A program made the translations under genes and the position numbers. Shown in pieces: positions 1 to 5,197 of a stretch of 5,197 nt of DNA; the stretch's first letter is position 1; each line of letters opens with the position of its first letter. The stretch comes from Burkholderiaceae bacterium. GTDB lineage: Bacteria > Pseudomonadota > Gammaproteobacteria > Burkholderiales > Burkholderiaceae_F. The notes under the pieces were generated by a model. That model did no database searches, was not told where the DNA came from, and saw nothing but the letters and a program-made list of their open reading frames with translations. The stretch lies in NCBI GenBank assembly GCA_013813185.1, contig JACCSD010000232.1:1-5197 (forward strand). Direction: 5' to 3'.

Positions 1-217
1 CGTTCGGGTCAAGCGTTCGGCAAATGACAACCGTATTGCCGCGCCTCGACGATTCCATTCGACCGTATTCCAAATGCCCGAGCAGCGTATTAGTTGCATC
101 CGAGATACGGTTACGCGCGATCGTCCACTGAAACGCAGGCACGGCGGCGGCGATCAGAATTGCACTGATCGTCATCACCACCAGCAGCTCGACCAAAGTG
201 AACCCGCGCGAATGCAT
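1..217 (-). CDS. GspH/FimT-type pseudopilin, 5' part only (runs off the left edge)
   Basis: Reading the minus strand from ATG at 217 gives 72 codons before the window ends. The protein starts MHSRG followed by FTLVELLVVMTIS, a type IV prepilin (class III) leader. Prepilin peptidase would cut between Gly5 and Phe6, and Glu10 is the conserved Glu+5 of the mature protein. Residues 6-29 form the hydrophobic N-terminal helix. The stretch LEYGRMESSRRGNTVVIC matches the region after the helix in the GspH/FimT family of minor pseudopilins, which help prime type IV pilus or type II secretion fibres in the inner membrane. I chose the ATG at 217 because a strong GGAGG lies 8 nt upstream. An in-frame ATG at 232 would add five residues but overlaps that site. 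The C-terminal half, which would separate FimT from GspH, is outside the window. The other pilus genes probably lie further left, but none is visible. Confidence 0.85.
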   Translation of the reverse strand, partial: MHSRGFTLVELLVVMTISAILIAAAVPAFQWTIARNRISDATNTLLGHLEYGRMESSRRGNTVVICRTLDPN

Positions 218-222
218 TGCTG

Positions 223-230
223 ACACCTCC
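223..230 (-). promoter_or_regulatory. Shine-Dalgarno site of the pseudopilin gene
   Basis: The minus strand reads GGAGGTGT here, with 8 nt between GGAGG and the ATG at 217. It is the strongest ribosome binding site I see in the window, and it decides the start codon against the alternative in-frame ATG at 232, which overlaps the site itself. Confidence 0.75.
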
Positions 231-367
231 ATGCCGCGAAGCTTATCTACGCGCAACCGACAAAGCGCGTTGATACCGCCCAGTGGAATCTCTCTCGCGA
301 CGAGCGGAGAAGCTCATGTGGTGCCGCGCCACCTGCTGCGCTGAATGGATGAAAAGGCAACCCCGGG

Positions 368-394
368 CAGCGGACTTCGACTGATTGTCCGCTG
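368..394 (-). terminator. 8-bp perfect inverted repeat, possible terminator or 3'-end stabilising hairpin
   Basis: CAGCGGAC (minus strand, 394-387) and GTCCGCTG (375-368) are exact reverse complements with an 11-nt loop. The stem is GC-rich and lies about 30 nt after the lipoprotein stop. The nearest T-rich stretch on the minus strand (CCTTTTC) begins about 12 nt beyond the stem, which is too far for a textbook Rho-independent terminator. Position fits a transcript end for the lipoprotein gene, but function is inferred only from that. Confidence 0.4.
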
Positions 395-398
395 ATAT

Positions 399-422
399 GG
401 GCTAGTCTGGGTGCATTAGCCC
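399..422 (-). terminator. Inverted repeat directly after the lipoprotein stop codon, possible 3'-end hairpin
   Basis: On the minus strand GGGCTA (422-417) and TAGCCC (404-399) are exact reverse complements separated by 12 nt. The repeat begins two nt beyond the TAA stop codon. No T-run follows, so a classic intrinsic terminator is not shown. It may act together with the second repeat at 368-394, or be chance. Confidence 0.3.
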
Positions 423-423
423 G

Positions 424-939
424 TTAGCGACCGCCCGACTGCCGCGGGTCGTCCTCGACTGCTGCGTTGACGACTGTGCCCCTCTCGTCGAAAGTCACCA
501 CGAAGACACGCTCGGTGCCGCCGTCAACAAAGCGCCATTCCCAAGACGATTGCTGCTTCAACGGAAACTTTTGGGCATGCCCGGGCCGGCCGAGCATCAC
601 AAGCACATCGACCTCCTTCATTCCGCGCGTAACGCGCTCGAAGTTTGAGCGCGTCAGAAGATTCTCTCGACCCTGATACTTACCGGTGGCGTCTATCTTT
701 ATCAGTAAGGTGTACGGGCCTTCCGGGCCCAATGGGTATACCAATCCCTTGCCGCCATTAATGTCGCGAACCGCCGACGGCGCACCAAACAGTTTGCGCA
801 CGTCCTGATCAGTCGATTCGCCTTCGGTCAAACGCATCAACCGCAGGTCTTCGTAGGCTCGACCACGACCGTCGCACGCAACCAGCGCGAACGCCATTGC
901 GGCAACCACAATCCCTGTTAGCCACGAATTCAGACTCAC
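424..939 (-). CDS. Small lipoprotein with two BamE/SmpA-like half-repeats
   Basis: The predicted 171-residue protein begins with a lipoprotein signal: a hydrophobic stretch (about residues 7-21) and the lipobox Leu19-Val20-Ala21-Cys22, so Cys22 should be lipidated. Residue +2 is Asp, the residue that in enterobacteria favours retention in the inner membrane. The mature part holds two related segments: LTEGESTDQDVRKLFGAP (37-54) and VTRGMKEVDVLVMLGRP (103-119). Both show the Gly...(D/E)V..L(F/L)G.P signature of the SmpA/OmlA (BamE-like) family. The second is followed by WEWR (133-136), FDERG (150-154) and DPR (164-166), as in many betaproteobacterial BamE-like proteins. True BamE is a shorter protein with one such domain, so this is better called a BamE-like paralogue. 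The start is GTG at 939; an in-frame stop lies upstream with no ATG between, and the ribosome binding site is weak. It lies 88 nt after tyrA on the same strand. Its exact function is unknown. Confidence 0.8.
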   Translation of the reverse strand: MSLNSWLTGIVVAAMAFALVACDGRGRAYEDLRLMRLTEGESTDQDVRKLFGAPSAVRDINGGKGLVYPLGPEGPYTLLIKIDATGKYQGRENLLTRSNFERVTRGMKEVDVLVMLGRPGHAQKFPLKQQSSWEWRFVDGGTERVFVVTFDERGTVVNAAVEDDPRQSGGR

Positions 940-1000
940 TGTGTGCCCGGCTAAAGCTCGCGCTCAGCTTACACATCGAAGCGCAATATCCGAGTCCCAA

Positions 1001-1012
1001 TTACGGCCGTAA
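1001..1012. repeat. 12-bp perfect palindrome between tyrA and the lipoprotein gene
   Basis: TTACGGCCGTAA reads the same on both strands and lies 15 nt beyond the tyrA stop codon. It could be a binding site for a dimeric regulator or a small hairpin. There is no T-run and no recognisable promoter beside it, so no role can be assigned, and chance is possible. Confidence 0.3.
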
Positions 1013-1027
1013 ACCGGCATTCACCGC

Positions 1028-1879
1028 TCAACCGAGTACTTGCGACCGAGCGGCGGCCGCGCGCGTAAATACACGGTGCAGTTCGTCTGCGTCGCCGCTA
1101 TCCACGGCGTATTGGAGTTCTTCAAGTAACTTGCGCTGCGCTCTCAGCTCGCCACCAAGCGCGATACGGTTTGCAACGCAGATATCACTCCACATCCTTG
1201 GATTGGAAGCTGCAATACGCGTGAAGTCTCGAAATCCCGCGCCGCTCATCGCGAATTTTCGGGCGGCGTCTGGTTGTGCCGCAACGTGATCGACTAACGC
1301 GAAGGCAAGTAGATGCGGAAGGTGGCTCACTGCGGCGAAGATGCTGTCGTGTTCTTCGGACGTCATCCGTTCGATACGACATCCGATATCCCTCCAAAGT
1401 GTTTCCATTGTCAGCAGTGCACCTGCATCGGTTTGCACTGAGGGTACTGACACGAAGATCTTGTCGCGAAACAAGGCGGCGTCCGCAAATTGAACCCCGG
1501 AATGCTCGCGTCCGGCGATTGGATGGCCAGGGACGAAGCGTGAAAATGCAGCGCCGAGCTCGCTGCGTGCGCCCTCGATCACACTACCCTTAGCGCTACC
1601 CACATCGGTAACGATCGCTGAGCTCGTTAGATTTGGCGCGATATCGCGCAGCACGGCTTGGGTTGAGCCGACCGGTGTGGCGATCATCACCAGGCTCGCG
1701 TCTATCGCCGCATGCGCTGCGGACGGCGATGCTTCGTCGATGACCCCCAAAGCTGCCGCTCGCTGCAACGCCCCCGGCGCACTGTCAAACGCAACGACGT
1801 AGTCGAACTTGCCTACCGCTCTAACCGCCAGTGCAAACGATCCACCGATCAGCCCGACGCCGATCAGAGCTAGTTTCAT
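1028..1879 (-). CDS. tyrA: Prephenate dehydrogenase
   Basis: This 283-residue cytoplasmic enzyme oxidatively decarboxylates prephenate to 4-hydroxyphenylpyruvate, the tyrosine branch of aromatic amino acid synthesis. The N-terminal Rossmann fold shows GVGLIGGS (7-14) and an acidic residue, Asp32, at the end of the second strand, which suggests NAD rather than NADP. Family motifs follow: ATPV (67-70), TDVGSAK (91-97), HPIAG (119-123, His119 matching the catalytic histidine of the family) with EHSG (125-128), EEHD (175-178), SHLPH (185-189), and GAGFRDFTRIA (213-223) with the arginine expected to hold the prephenate carboxylate. The protein ends soon after the helical dimer domain, so there is no C-terminal ACT domain and no fused AroA as in pseudomonads. 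The ATG start overlaps the hisC stop as ATGA, which points to translational coupling. Specificity for prephenate versus arogenate cannot be read from the sequence. Confidence 0.95.
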   Translation of the reverse strand: MKLALIGVGLIGGSFALAVRAVGKFDYVVAFDSAPGALQRAAALGVIDEASPSAAHAAIDASLVMIATPVGSTQAVLRDIAPNLTSSAIVTDVGSAKGSVIEGARSELGAAFSRFVPGHPIAGREHSGVQFADAALFRDKIFVSVPSVQTDAGALLTMETLWRDIGCRIERMTSEEHDSIFAAVSHLPHLLAFALVDHVAAQPDAARKFAMSGAGFRDFTRIAASNPRMWSDICVANRIALGGELRAQRKLLEELQYAVDSGDADELHRVFTRAAAARSQVLG

Positions 1880-2982
1880 GCGGCGACCACTTCGAGTGAC
1901 TCAGCCAACGCTTGCAGAAAACGCTCGTTCTCGTCCCGCAGCCCGATCGTGATACGTAGCCACTCAGGGAGATCGTAGTTCGCAACAGGACGCACGATGA
2001 CCCCGCGCCTGAGCAGTTGGTGGTAGACGCCAGCCGCATCGCCGACTTTAACCAATACGAAATTCCCGTAACTGGGGACGGAATCTAGCTGCAGCCGGCG
2101 GAACCCATCGATAATCTGCTGCATGCCGGCAACGTTCAGTTGATAGCTCTGTTCGAGAAAGGCCCGGTCCTTCAGCGCCGCCAAAGCCGCTGCTTGCGCC
2201 ACTGCATTTACGTTAAAAGGTTGCCGTACACGATTCAGCAGATCGGTCAGGGCCGGCTGGGCCAAGCCATAACCAACTCGCAGCCCCGCTAAGCCATACG
2301 CTTTTGAGAACGTACGCGAGATCAGCAGGTTCGGATATTTACGCACCCACTGAACGCTATCGAAACGTCGCTCGGGTGGCAGGTATTCGTTGTATGCCTC
2401 ATCGATCACGACCACCACTTGCGGCGCAACGCGCGCAAGAAATCCTGCAAGCGTTTGTGCGGGCAGATGAGTCCCGGTCGGATTGTTGGGGTTCGCGATG
2501 TAAACCAATGCCGTGTCGGCAGAGATCGCTGACGCCATCGCATCAACGTCATGACCGAGATTCTTCGCGGGCACCACGATCGCTCGCGCGCCGCGCGCCT
2601 GCGTTGCCAGCGCATATACGGCAAACGAATGCTGCGCATAAACGCAACTGCGACCCGGCGACAGCACCGCCGCCGCGGCCAATTCGAGAATGTCGTTGCT
2701 GCCGTTGCCGAGCGTGATCCAGTCAACGGGGACGTTGAACTTGGCGGACAGCGCCGACTTCAATGCAAAACCGTTGCTGTCGGGGTAGCGCCCCAGATCG
2801 GCCATTGTCTCTGCAATCGCGCGCCTTGCGGACTCGGGCATCCCGCGCGGATTTTCGTTCGACGCCAGTTTGACGATCGATTTCGGATCAAGTCCGTATT
2901 CGCGCGCCAACTCGTCGATCGGTTTTCCAGCCTGGTATGGCGCAATCGCACGCACGTAGGGCAGAGCCGCGATGTCGCTCAT
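1876..2982 (-). CDS. hisC: Histidinol-phosphate/aromatic aminotransferase (HisC family)
   Basis: This 368-residue protein is a fold-type I, PLP-dependent aminotransferase of normal HisC length. Motifs in order: NENP (42-45), RYPD (65-68), GNGSND (92-97, phosphate cup), NPNNPTG (164-170), DEAY (194-197), SRTFSKAYG (222-230) with Lys227 as the PLP-binding lysine, LAGLRVGY (231-238) with Arg235, RQPFNVN (253-259), and Arg343 in WLRITIG for substrate carboxylate. The family makes histidinol phosphate from imidazole-acetol phosphate with glutamate, and many members also aminate phenylpyruvate and 4-hydroxyphenylpyruvate. Its place between pheA and tyrA suggests the aromatic role, possibly alongside another hisC in a his operon elsewhere. 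The ATG at 2982 is preferred: it lies 2 nt after the pheA stop and begins MSDIAALPYVRAIAPY, as in relatives. The open frame extends upstream to a GTG at 3036, but those 18 codons overlap pheA and look non-native. The stop overlaps the tyrA start. Confidence 0.93.
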   Translation of the reverse strand: MSDIAALPYVRAIAPYQAGKPIDELAREYGLDPKSIVKLASNENPRGMPESARRAIAETMADLGRYPDSNGFALKSALSAKFNVPVDWITLGNGSNDILELAAAAVLSPGRSCVYAQHSFAVYALATQARGARAIVVPAKNLGHDVDAMASAISADTALVYIANPNNPTGTHLPAQTLAGFLARVAPQVVVVIDEAYNEYLPPERRFDSVQWVRKYPNLLISRTFSKAYGLAGLRVGYGLAQPALTDLLNRVRQPFNVNAVAQAAALAALKDRAFLEQSYQLNVAGMQQIIDGFRRLQLDSVPSYGNFVLVKVGDAAGVYHQLLRRGVIVRPVANYDLPEWLRITIGLRDENERFLQALAESLEVVAA

Positions 2983-2984
2983 TG

Positions 2985-4103
2985 CTATTCGGTTCGCTCT
3001 GCCGGATACGAGCCAAGACATTTGTAGAACGCGCACGCTTGCTGCAGCTCCCCCAGTGCTCGCGCAACTTTGGGTTCATCGACATGCCCTTCGAGGTCGA
3101 CGTAGAAGTAATACTCCCAAGTACCGACGCGCGCCGGTCTTGACTCAAAGCGTGTCATCGAGACTCCGTGCGCAGCCAGCGGCGACAACATGTGGAACAC
3201 CGCGCCCGCTTTGTTGGGCACGGAAAGAATCAGCGATGTTTTGTTGTGCGCCGACGGAGCGGGCCGCTGCGCGGCTTGCGCACCAAGAACGGCGAAGCGC
3301 GTGCGGTTGTGCGTGTCGTCCTGGATCTGCGCCGTGACAGTCAGAACGTTGAAGTGTCGTGCGGCGGATTCACCTGCAATCGCTGCTGTCGTCTCGTCGA
3401 GCGAAGCCAGTCGCGCACCTTCCGCGTTGCTCGCGACGGGTTGCCGCTCAAGCGTCGGCCAATGTTGATTCAGCCAGCCCGCGCACTGCGCCAGCGCCTG
3501 TGCATGTGCGCACACTCGCTCGACGCCGTTCATCGATCCGCTCTTGGTAAATAAGTTGTGCTCGACCGATATGGACACTTCGGCCAGCATGCTGAGCGGT
3601 GTTGCAAGCAACAAATCGAGCGTGCGGCTGACCGCTCCTTCAGAAGAATTTTCAAGCGGCACAATTGCCAGTTCGGCGCTGCCCGCTTCGGTCGTCCGGA
3701 ACACTTCGTCCAGCGTCATGCACGGCAATCCGGTGACGCTGGAGCCAAACTGCCGCTGCATTGCCATCTCGGAAAACGTTCCCGCCGGTCCGAGGTACGC
3801 CACGGTCATTGGCCGTTCCAGTGCACGACAGGCCGAGATCACTTCGCGAAAAATATTCGTGACGTGGTCTTGCGAAAGCGGCCCGCTATTAACTGCACCT
3901 GCGCGTCGCAAAACTTCTGCTTCGCGCTCCGGGCGAAACACGGGTGTGCCTGAGCCGTGCTTAATCTGCCCAACGTCGAGCGCAAGCTGAGCGCGCTCGT
4001 TCAATAGCGTGATCAAGCGCGCATCGACGGCGTCGATCGCTTCGCGCAACACCCTGAGGCGATCGTCAACATGCTCACCCGTGGCCACGCTCGGGCGGCT
4101 CAT
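2985..4103 (-). CDS. pheA: Bifunctional chorismate mutase/prephenate dehydratase (P-protein)
   Basis: The 372-residue protein has three parts. Residues about 12-97 form an AroQ-type chorismate mutase, with Arg20, Arg37, Lys48, Arg60 and Glu61 matching active-site residues of the E. coli enzyme. Residues about 101-275 form prephenate dehydratase: YLGPAGTFSE (103-112), ENSSEG (151-156), CAHAQALAQC (198-207), SNAEGA (225-230) and NRTRF (266-270), containing the TRF motif with catalytic Thr268. Residues about 288-365 form an ACT domain with GAVF (300-303) and ESRP (320-323), the phenylalanine-binding motif, so feedback inhibition by phenylalanine is expected. It converts chorismate to prephenate and then phenylpyruvate in the cytoplasm. 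I chose ATG at 4103, giving MSRPSVATGE; the frame can be extended six codons to a TTG at 4121, which has no better ribosome site. The ribosome binding site at 4103 is itself weak (GTGGG). It follows gyrA after 41 nt, with no serC between, and hisC starts 2 nt after its TAG. Confidence 0.94.
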   Translation of the reverse strand: MSRPSVATGEHVDDRLRVLREAIDAVDARLITLLNERAQLALDVGQIKHGSGTPVFRPEREAEVLRRAGAVNSGPLSQDHVTNIFREVISACRALERPMTVAYLGPAGTFSEMAMQRQFGSSVTGLPCMTLDEVFRTTEAGSAELAIVPLENSSEGAVSRTLDLLLATPLSMLAEVSISVEHNLFTKSGSMNGVERVCAHAQALAQCAGWLNQHWPTLERQPVASNAEGARLASLDETTAAIAGESAARHFNVLTVTAQIQDDTHNRTRFAVLGAQAAQRPAPSAHNKTSLILSVPNKAGAVFHMLSPLAAHGVSMTRFESRPARVGTWEYYFYVDLEGHVDEPKVARALGELQQACAFYKCLGSYPAERTE

Positions 4104-4127
4104 GCGAAACCCACTGCGCAAGTCATG

Positions 4128-4147
4128 TGACGTGCTGCGGCACGTCA
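4128..4147 (-). repeat. Perfect hairpin spanning the gyrA stop codon
   Basis: On the minus strand TGACGTGC and GCACGTCA are exact 8-bp reverse complements around the 4-nt loop CGCA. The first three bases are the TGA stop codon of gyrA, and the hairpin ends 24 nt before the pheA ATG. A compact stem like this could end or stabilise the gyrA transcript, or affect pheA expression. No T-run follows (CATGACTTGC), so an intrinsic terminator is not established. Confidence 0.45.
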
Positions 4148-5197
4148 GGCTTGCGGCGGTTCGTCGGCGGCACCGTCATCGCTGGCATCGATGGCAGTCG
4201 CGTGCCCACCGTCGCTACTCGCCCCGTCGCCATTGACGACGTCGCTATCGCGCTCGACGACTCGCTGCAGCCCAGAAAGCACTGTTCCACCATCGAGCGC
4301 AATCAACGTGACGCCCTGAGTCGCACGTCCCATCTCGCGTATCTCGGCGACGCGCGTGCGAATCAGGACGCCGCCGGTAGTGATCAGCATTACTTCGTCG
4401 TCGCTGCGTACCAGAGTGGCAGCGACCACCTTGCCGTTCCGCTCGCTGGTCGAAATCGCGATCATTCCGCGCGTCGCGCGCGAGTGACGGGTGTATTCGA
4501 CGATCGGAGTGCGCTTGCCGAAGCCGTTTTCGGTTGCGGTCAGCACGCTCTGCCGCTCGTCTTCGGCCACCAGCATCGCGATCACTTGCTGGCCGTCGTC
4601 GAGCCACATGCCGCGCACGCCACGCGCCTGCCGGCCCATCGGGCGCACGTCGTTTTCGTCGAAGCGCACGGCCTTGCCTGCGTCGGAGAACAGCATCACG
4701 TCGTGCTGGCCGTCGGTAATCGCGGCGCCGATCAGGTAGTCTCCGGCGTCCAGATCGACCGCGATGATGCCGGCCTTGCGCGGATTCGAGAATTCCGTCA
4801 GCGCGGTTTTCTTGACGGTGCCCATCGCGGTAGCCATGAACACGAAATGCTCTTCGTCGAACTGCTTGATCGGCAACACGACCGTGATCTTTTCGTTTTC
4901 CATCAACGGAAACATGTTCACGATCGGCCGGCCGCGCGCGTTGCGCTGCCCTTGGGGCACTTCCCACACTTTGAGCCAGTACAGCCGGCCGCGATCGGAA
5001 AAGCAAAGGATCGTATCGTGCGTGTGGGCGATGAATAGCTGATCGATCCAGTCGTCTTCACGCGTGCCCGCCGCCTGCTTGCCGCGCCCGCCGCGCCGCT
5101 GCGCGCGATAGTCGGCCAGCGGCTGGCTCTTGATGTAACCCGCATGCGACAGGGTTACGACCATGTCTTCCGGAGTAATCAGATCCTCGGTGATCAG
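4145..5197 (-). CDS. gyrA: DNA gyrase subunit A, C-terminal part (5' end beyond the right edge)
   Basis: The frame is open from the window edge (first codons LITEDLITPEDMVVTLSHAG) to TGA at 4147-4145, giving 350 residues, roughly the last 40% of a normal GyrA. The breakage-reunion domain with the catalytic tyrosine and the quinolone-resistance region lies outside the window. Visible here is the DNA-wrapping C-terminal domain. It begins with the GyrA-box QRRGGRG (fragment residues 33-39, bases 5101-5081), the hallmark of gyrase as opposed to topoisomerase IV. Related turn motifs then recur, one per blade of the six-bladed beta-pinwheel: RNARGRPI, NPRKAGI, GRQARGVRG, SRATRGM and GRATQGV. The last 36 residues form an acidic, low-complexity tail (ten Asp/Glu) without strong conservation. 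With GyrB the protein introduces negative supercoils using ATP. WIDQLFIAHTHDTILCFSDRG and the WEVPQGQRN region resemble betaproteobacterial GyrA. Confidence 0.97.
   Translation of the reverse strand: MITEDLITPEDMVVTLSHAGYIKSQPLADYRAQRRGGRGKQAAGTREDDWIDQLFIAHTHDTILCFSDRGRLYWLKVWEVPQGQRNARGRPIVNMFPLMENEKITVVLPIKQFDEEHFVFMATAMGTVKKTALTEFSNPRKAGIIAVDLDAGDYLIGAAITDGQHDVMLFSDAGKAVRFDENDVRPMGRQARGVRGMWLDDGQQVIAMLVAEDERQSVLTATENGFGKRTPIVEYTRHSRATRGMIAISTSERNGKVVAATLVRSDDEVMLITTGGVLIRTRVAEIREMGRATQGVTLIALDGGTVLSGLQRVVERDSDVVNGDGASSDGGHATAIDASDDGAADEPPQA

Larger units (their letters stand above)
218..423. other. Intergenic region between the lipoprotein gene and the pseudopilin gene
   Basis: This 206-nt gap has no credible coding frame. 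Its right end, just after the lipoprotein stop codon, holds two inverted repeats (399-422 and 368-394), listed separately. Its left end holds the ribosome binding site of the pseudopilin gene. The gap is long compared with the rest of the window and probably contains the pseudopilin promoter. I could not find a -35/-10 pair with acceptable spacing: a TAGATA box on the minus strand lies about 35 nt before the start codon, but has no convincing -35 partner. Confidence 0.5.

Noticed and set aside
298..335. Short GGTG...CACC inverted repeat and a sigma-54-like TGGCGCG upstream of the pseudopilin gene
   Set aside because: The stem is only four base pairs, and the downstream GC element of a sigma-54 promoter is not at the required spacing.
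712..730. GGGCC-rich inverted repeat inside the lipoprotein gene
   Set aside because: It lies within a well-supported coding region and is explained by GC-rich Gly/Pro codons. No separate role is indicated.
940..1000. Possible promoter for the lipoprotein gene in the gap after tyrA
   Set aside because: TTGGGA on the minus strand resembles a -35 box, but no -10 box occurs at 16-18 nt spacing. The best candidate, TGTAAG, is 21 nt away.
2983..3036. N-terminal extension of hisC from a GTG at 3036
   Set aside because: It would overlap the pheA 3' end by about 50 nt and add 18 residues not found in relatives. The ATG at 2982, just after the pheA stop, gives the normal HisC start.
4104..4121. N-terminal extension of pheA from a TTG at 4121
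   Set aside because: A rare start codon without a good ribosome site, adding six residues before an ATG at 4103 that already precedes the chorismate mutase domain.
4127..5038. A 303-codon open frame on the plus strand opposite gyrA
   Set aside because: It is fully antisense to the clearly recognisable GyrA C-terminal domain. Its His/Arg/Ala-rich translation resembles no known family and is typical of shadow frames in GC-rich genes.
1..5197. Search for CRISPR arrays, tRNA/rRNA genes, insertion sequences, prophage or toxin-antitoxin genes
   Set aside because: No regularly spaced repeats, tRNA-like cloverleaf, transposase motif or terminal inverted repeats were seen. Nearly all sequence is accounted for by housekeeping genes.

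Overview
The window is a stretch of ordinary chromosomal sequence from a moderately GC-rich betaproteobacterium, most likely of the order Burkholderiales. The GyrA C-terminal domain, the chorismate mutase/prephenate dehydratase and the HisC protein all read like betaproteobacterial proteins, and the pheA-hisC-tyrA order is typical of that group. I cannot name the genus. Every gene I can support lies on the minus strand, so the genes read from right to left.

Right to left: 5197-4145 is the 3' part of gyrA (DNA gyrase subunit A, cut by the window edge). A short gap carrying a perfect hairpin follows. Then comes a tightly packed block: pheA (4103-2985), hisC (2982-1876, starting 2 nt after pheA stops) and tyrA (1879-1028, overlapping hisC by 4 nt as ATGA). 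After 88 nt lies a small lipoprotein gene with two BamE/SmpA-like half-repeats (939-424). A 206-nt gap (423-218) holds two inverted repeats near the lipoprotein stop and a clear ribosome binding site at its far end. The window ends inside a GspH/FimT-type pseudopilin gene (217-1, 5' part only).

The three central genes make a branch-point unit for phenylalanine and tyrosine. PheA converts chorismate to prephenate and then phenylpyruvate. TyrA oxidises prephenate to 4-hydroxyphenylpyruvate. The HisC-type aminotransferase between them can plausibly aminate both keto acids. Their spacing suggests one transcript with coupled translation.

I found no mobile element, CRISPR array, tRNA/rRNA or clear new system. 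The points most worth a second look are: the usual betaproteobacterial neighbours serC (between gyrA and pheA) and aroA (after tyrA) are absent here; a perfect 8-bp hairpin includes the gyrA stop codon; and a double-repeat lipoprotein with Asp at +2 sits directly after tyrA.
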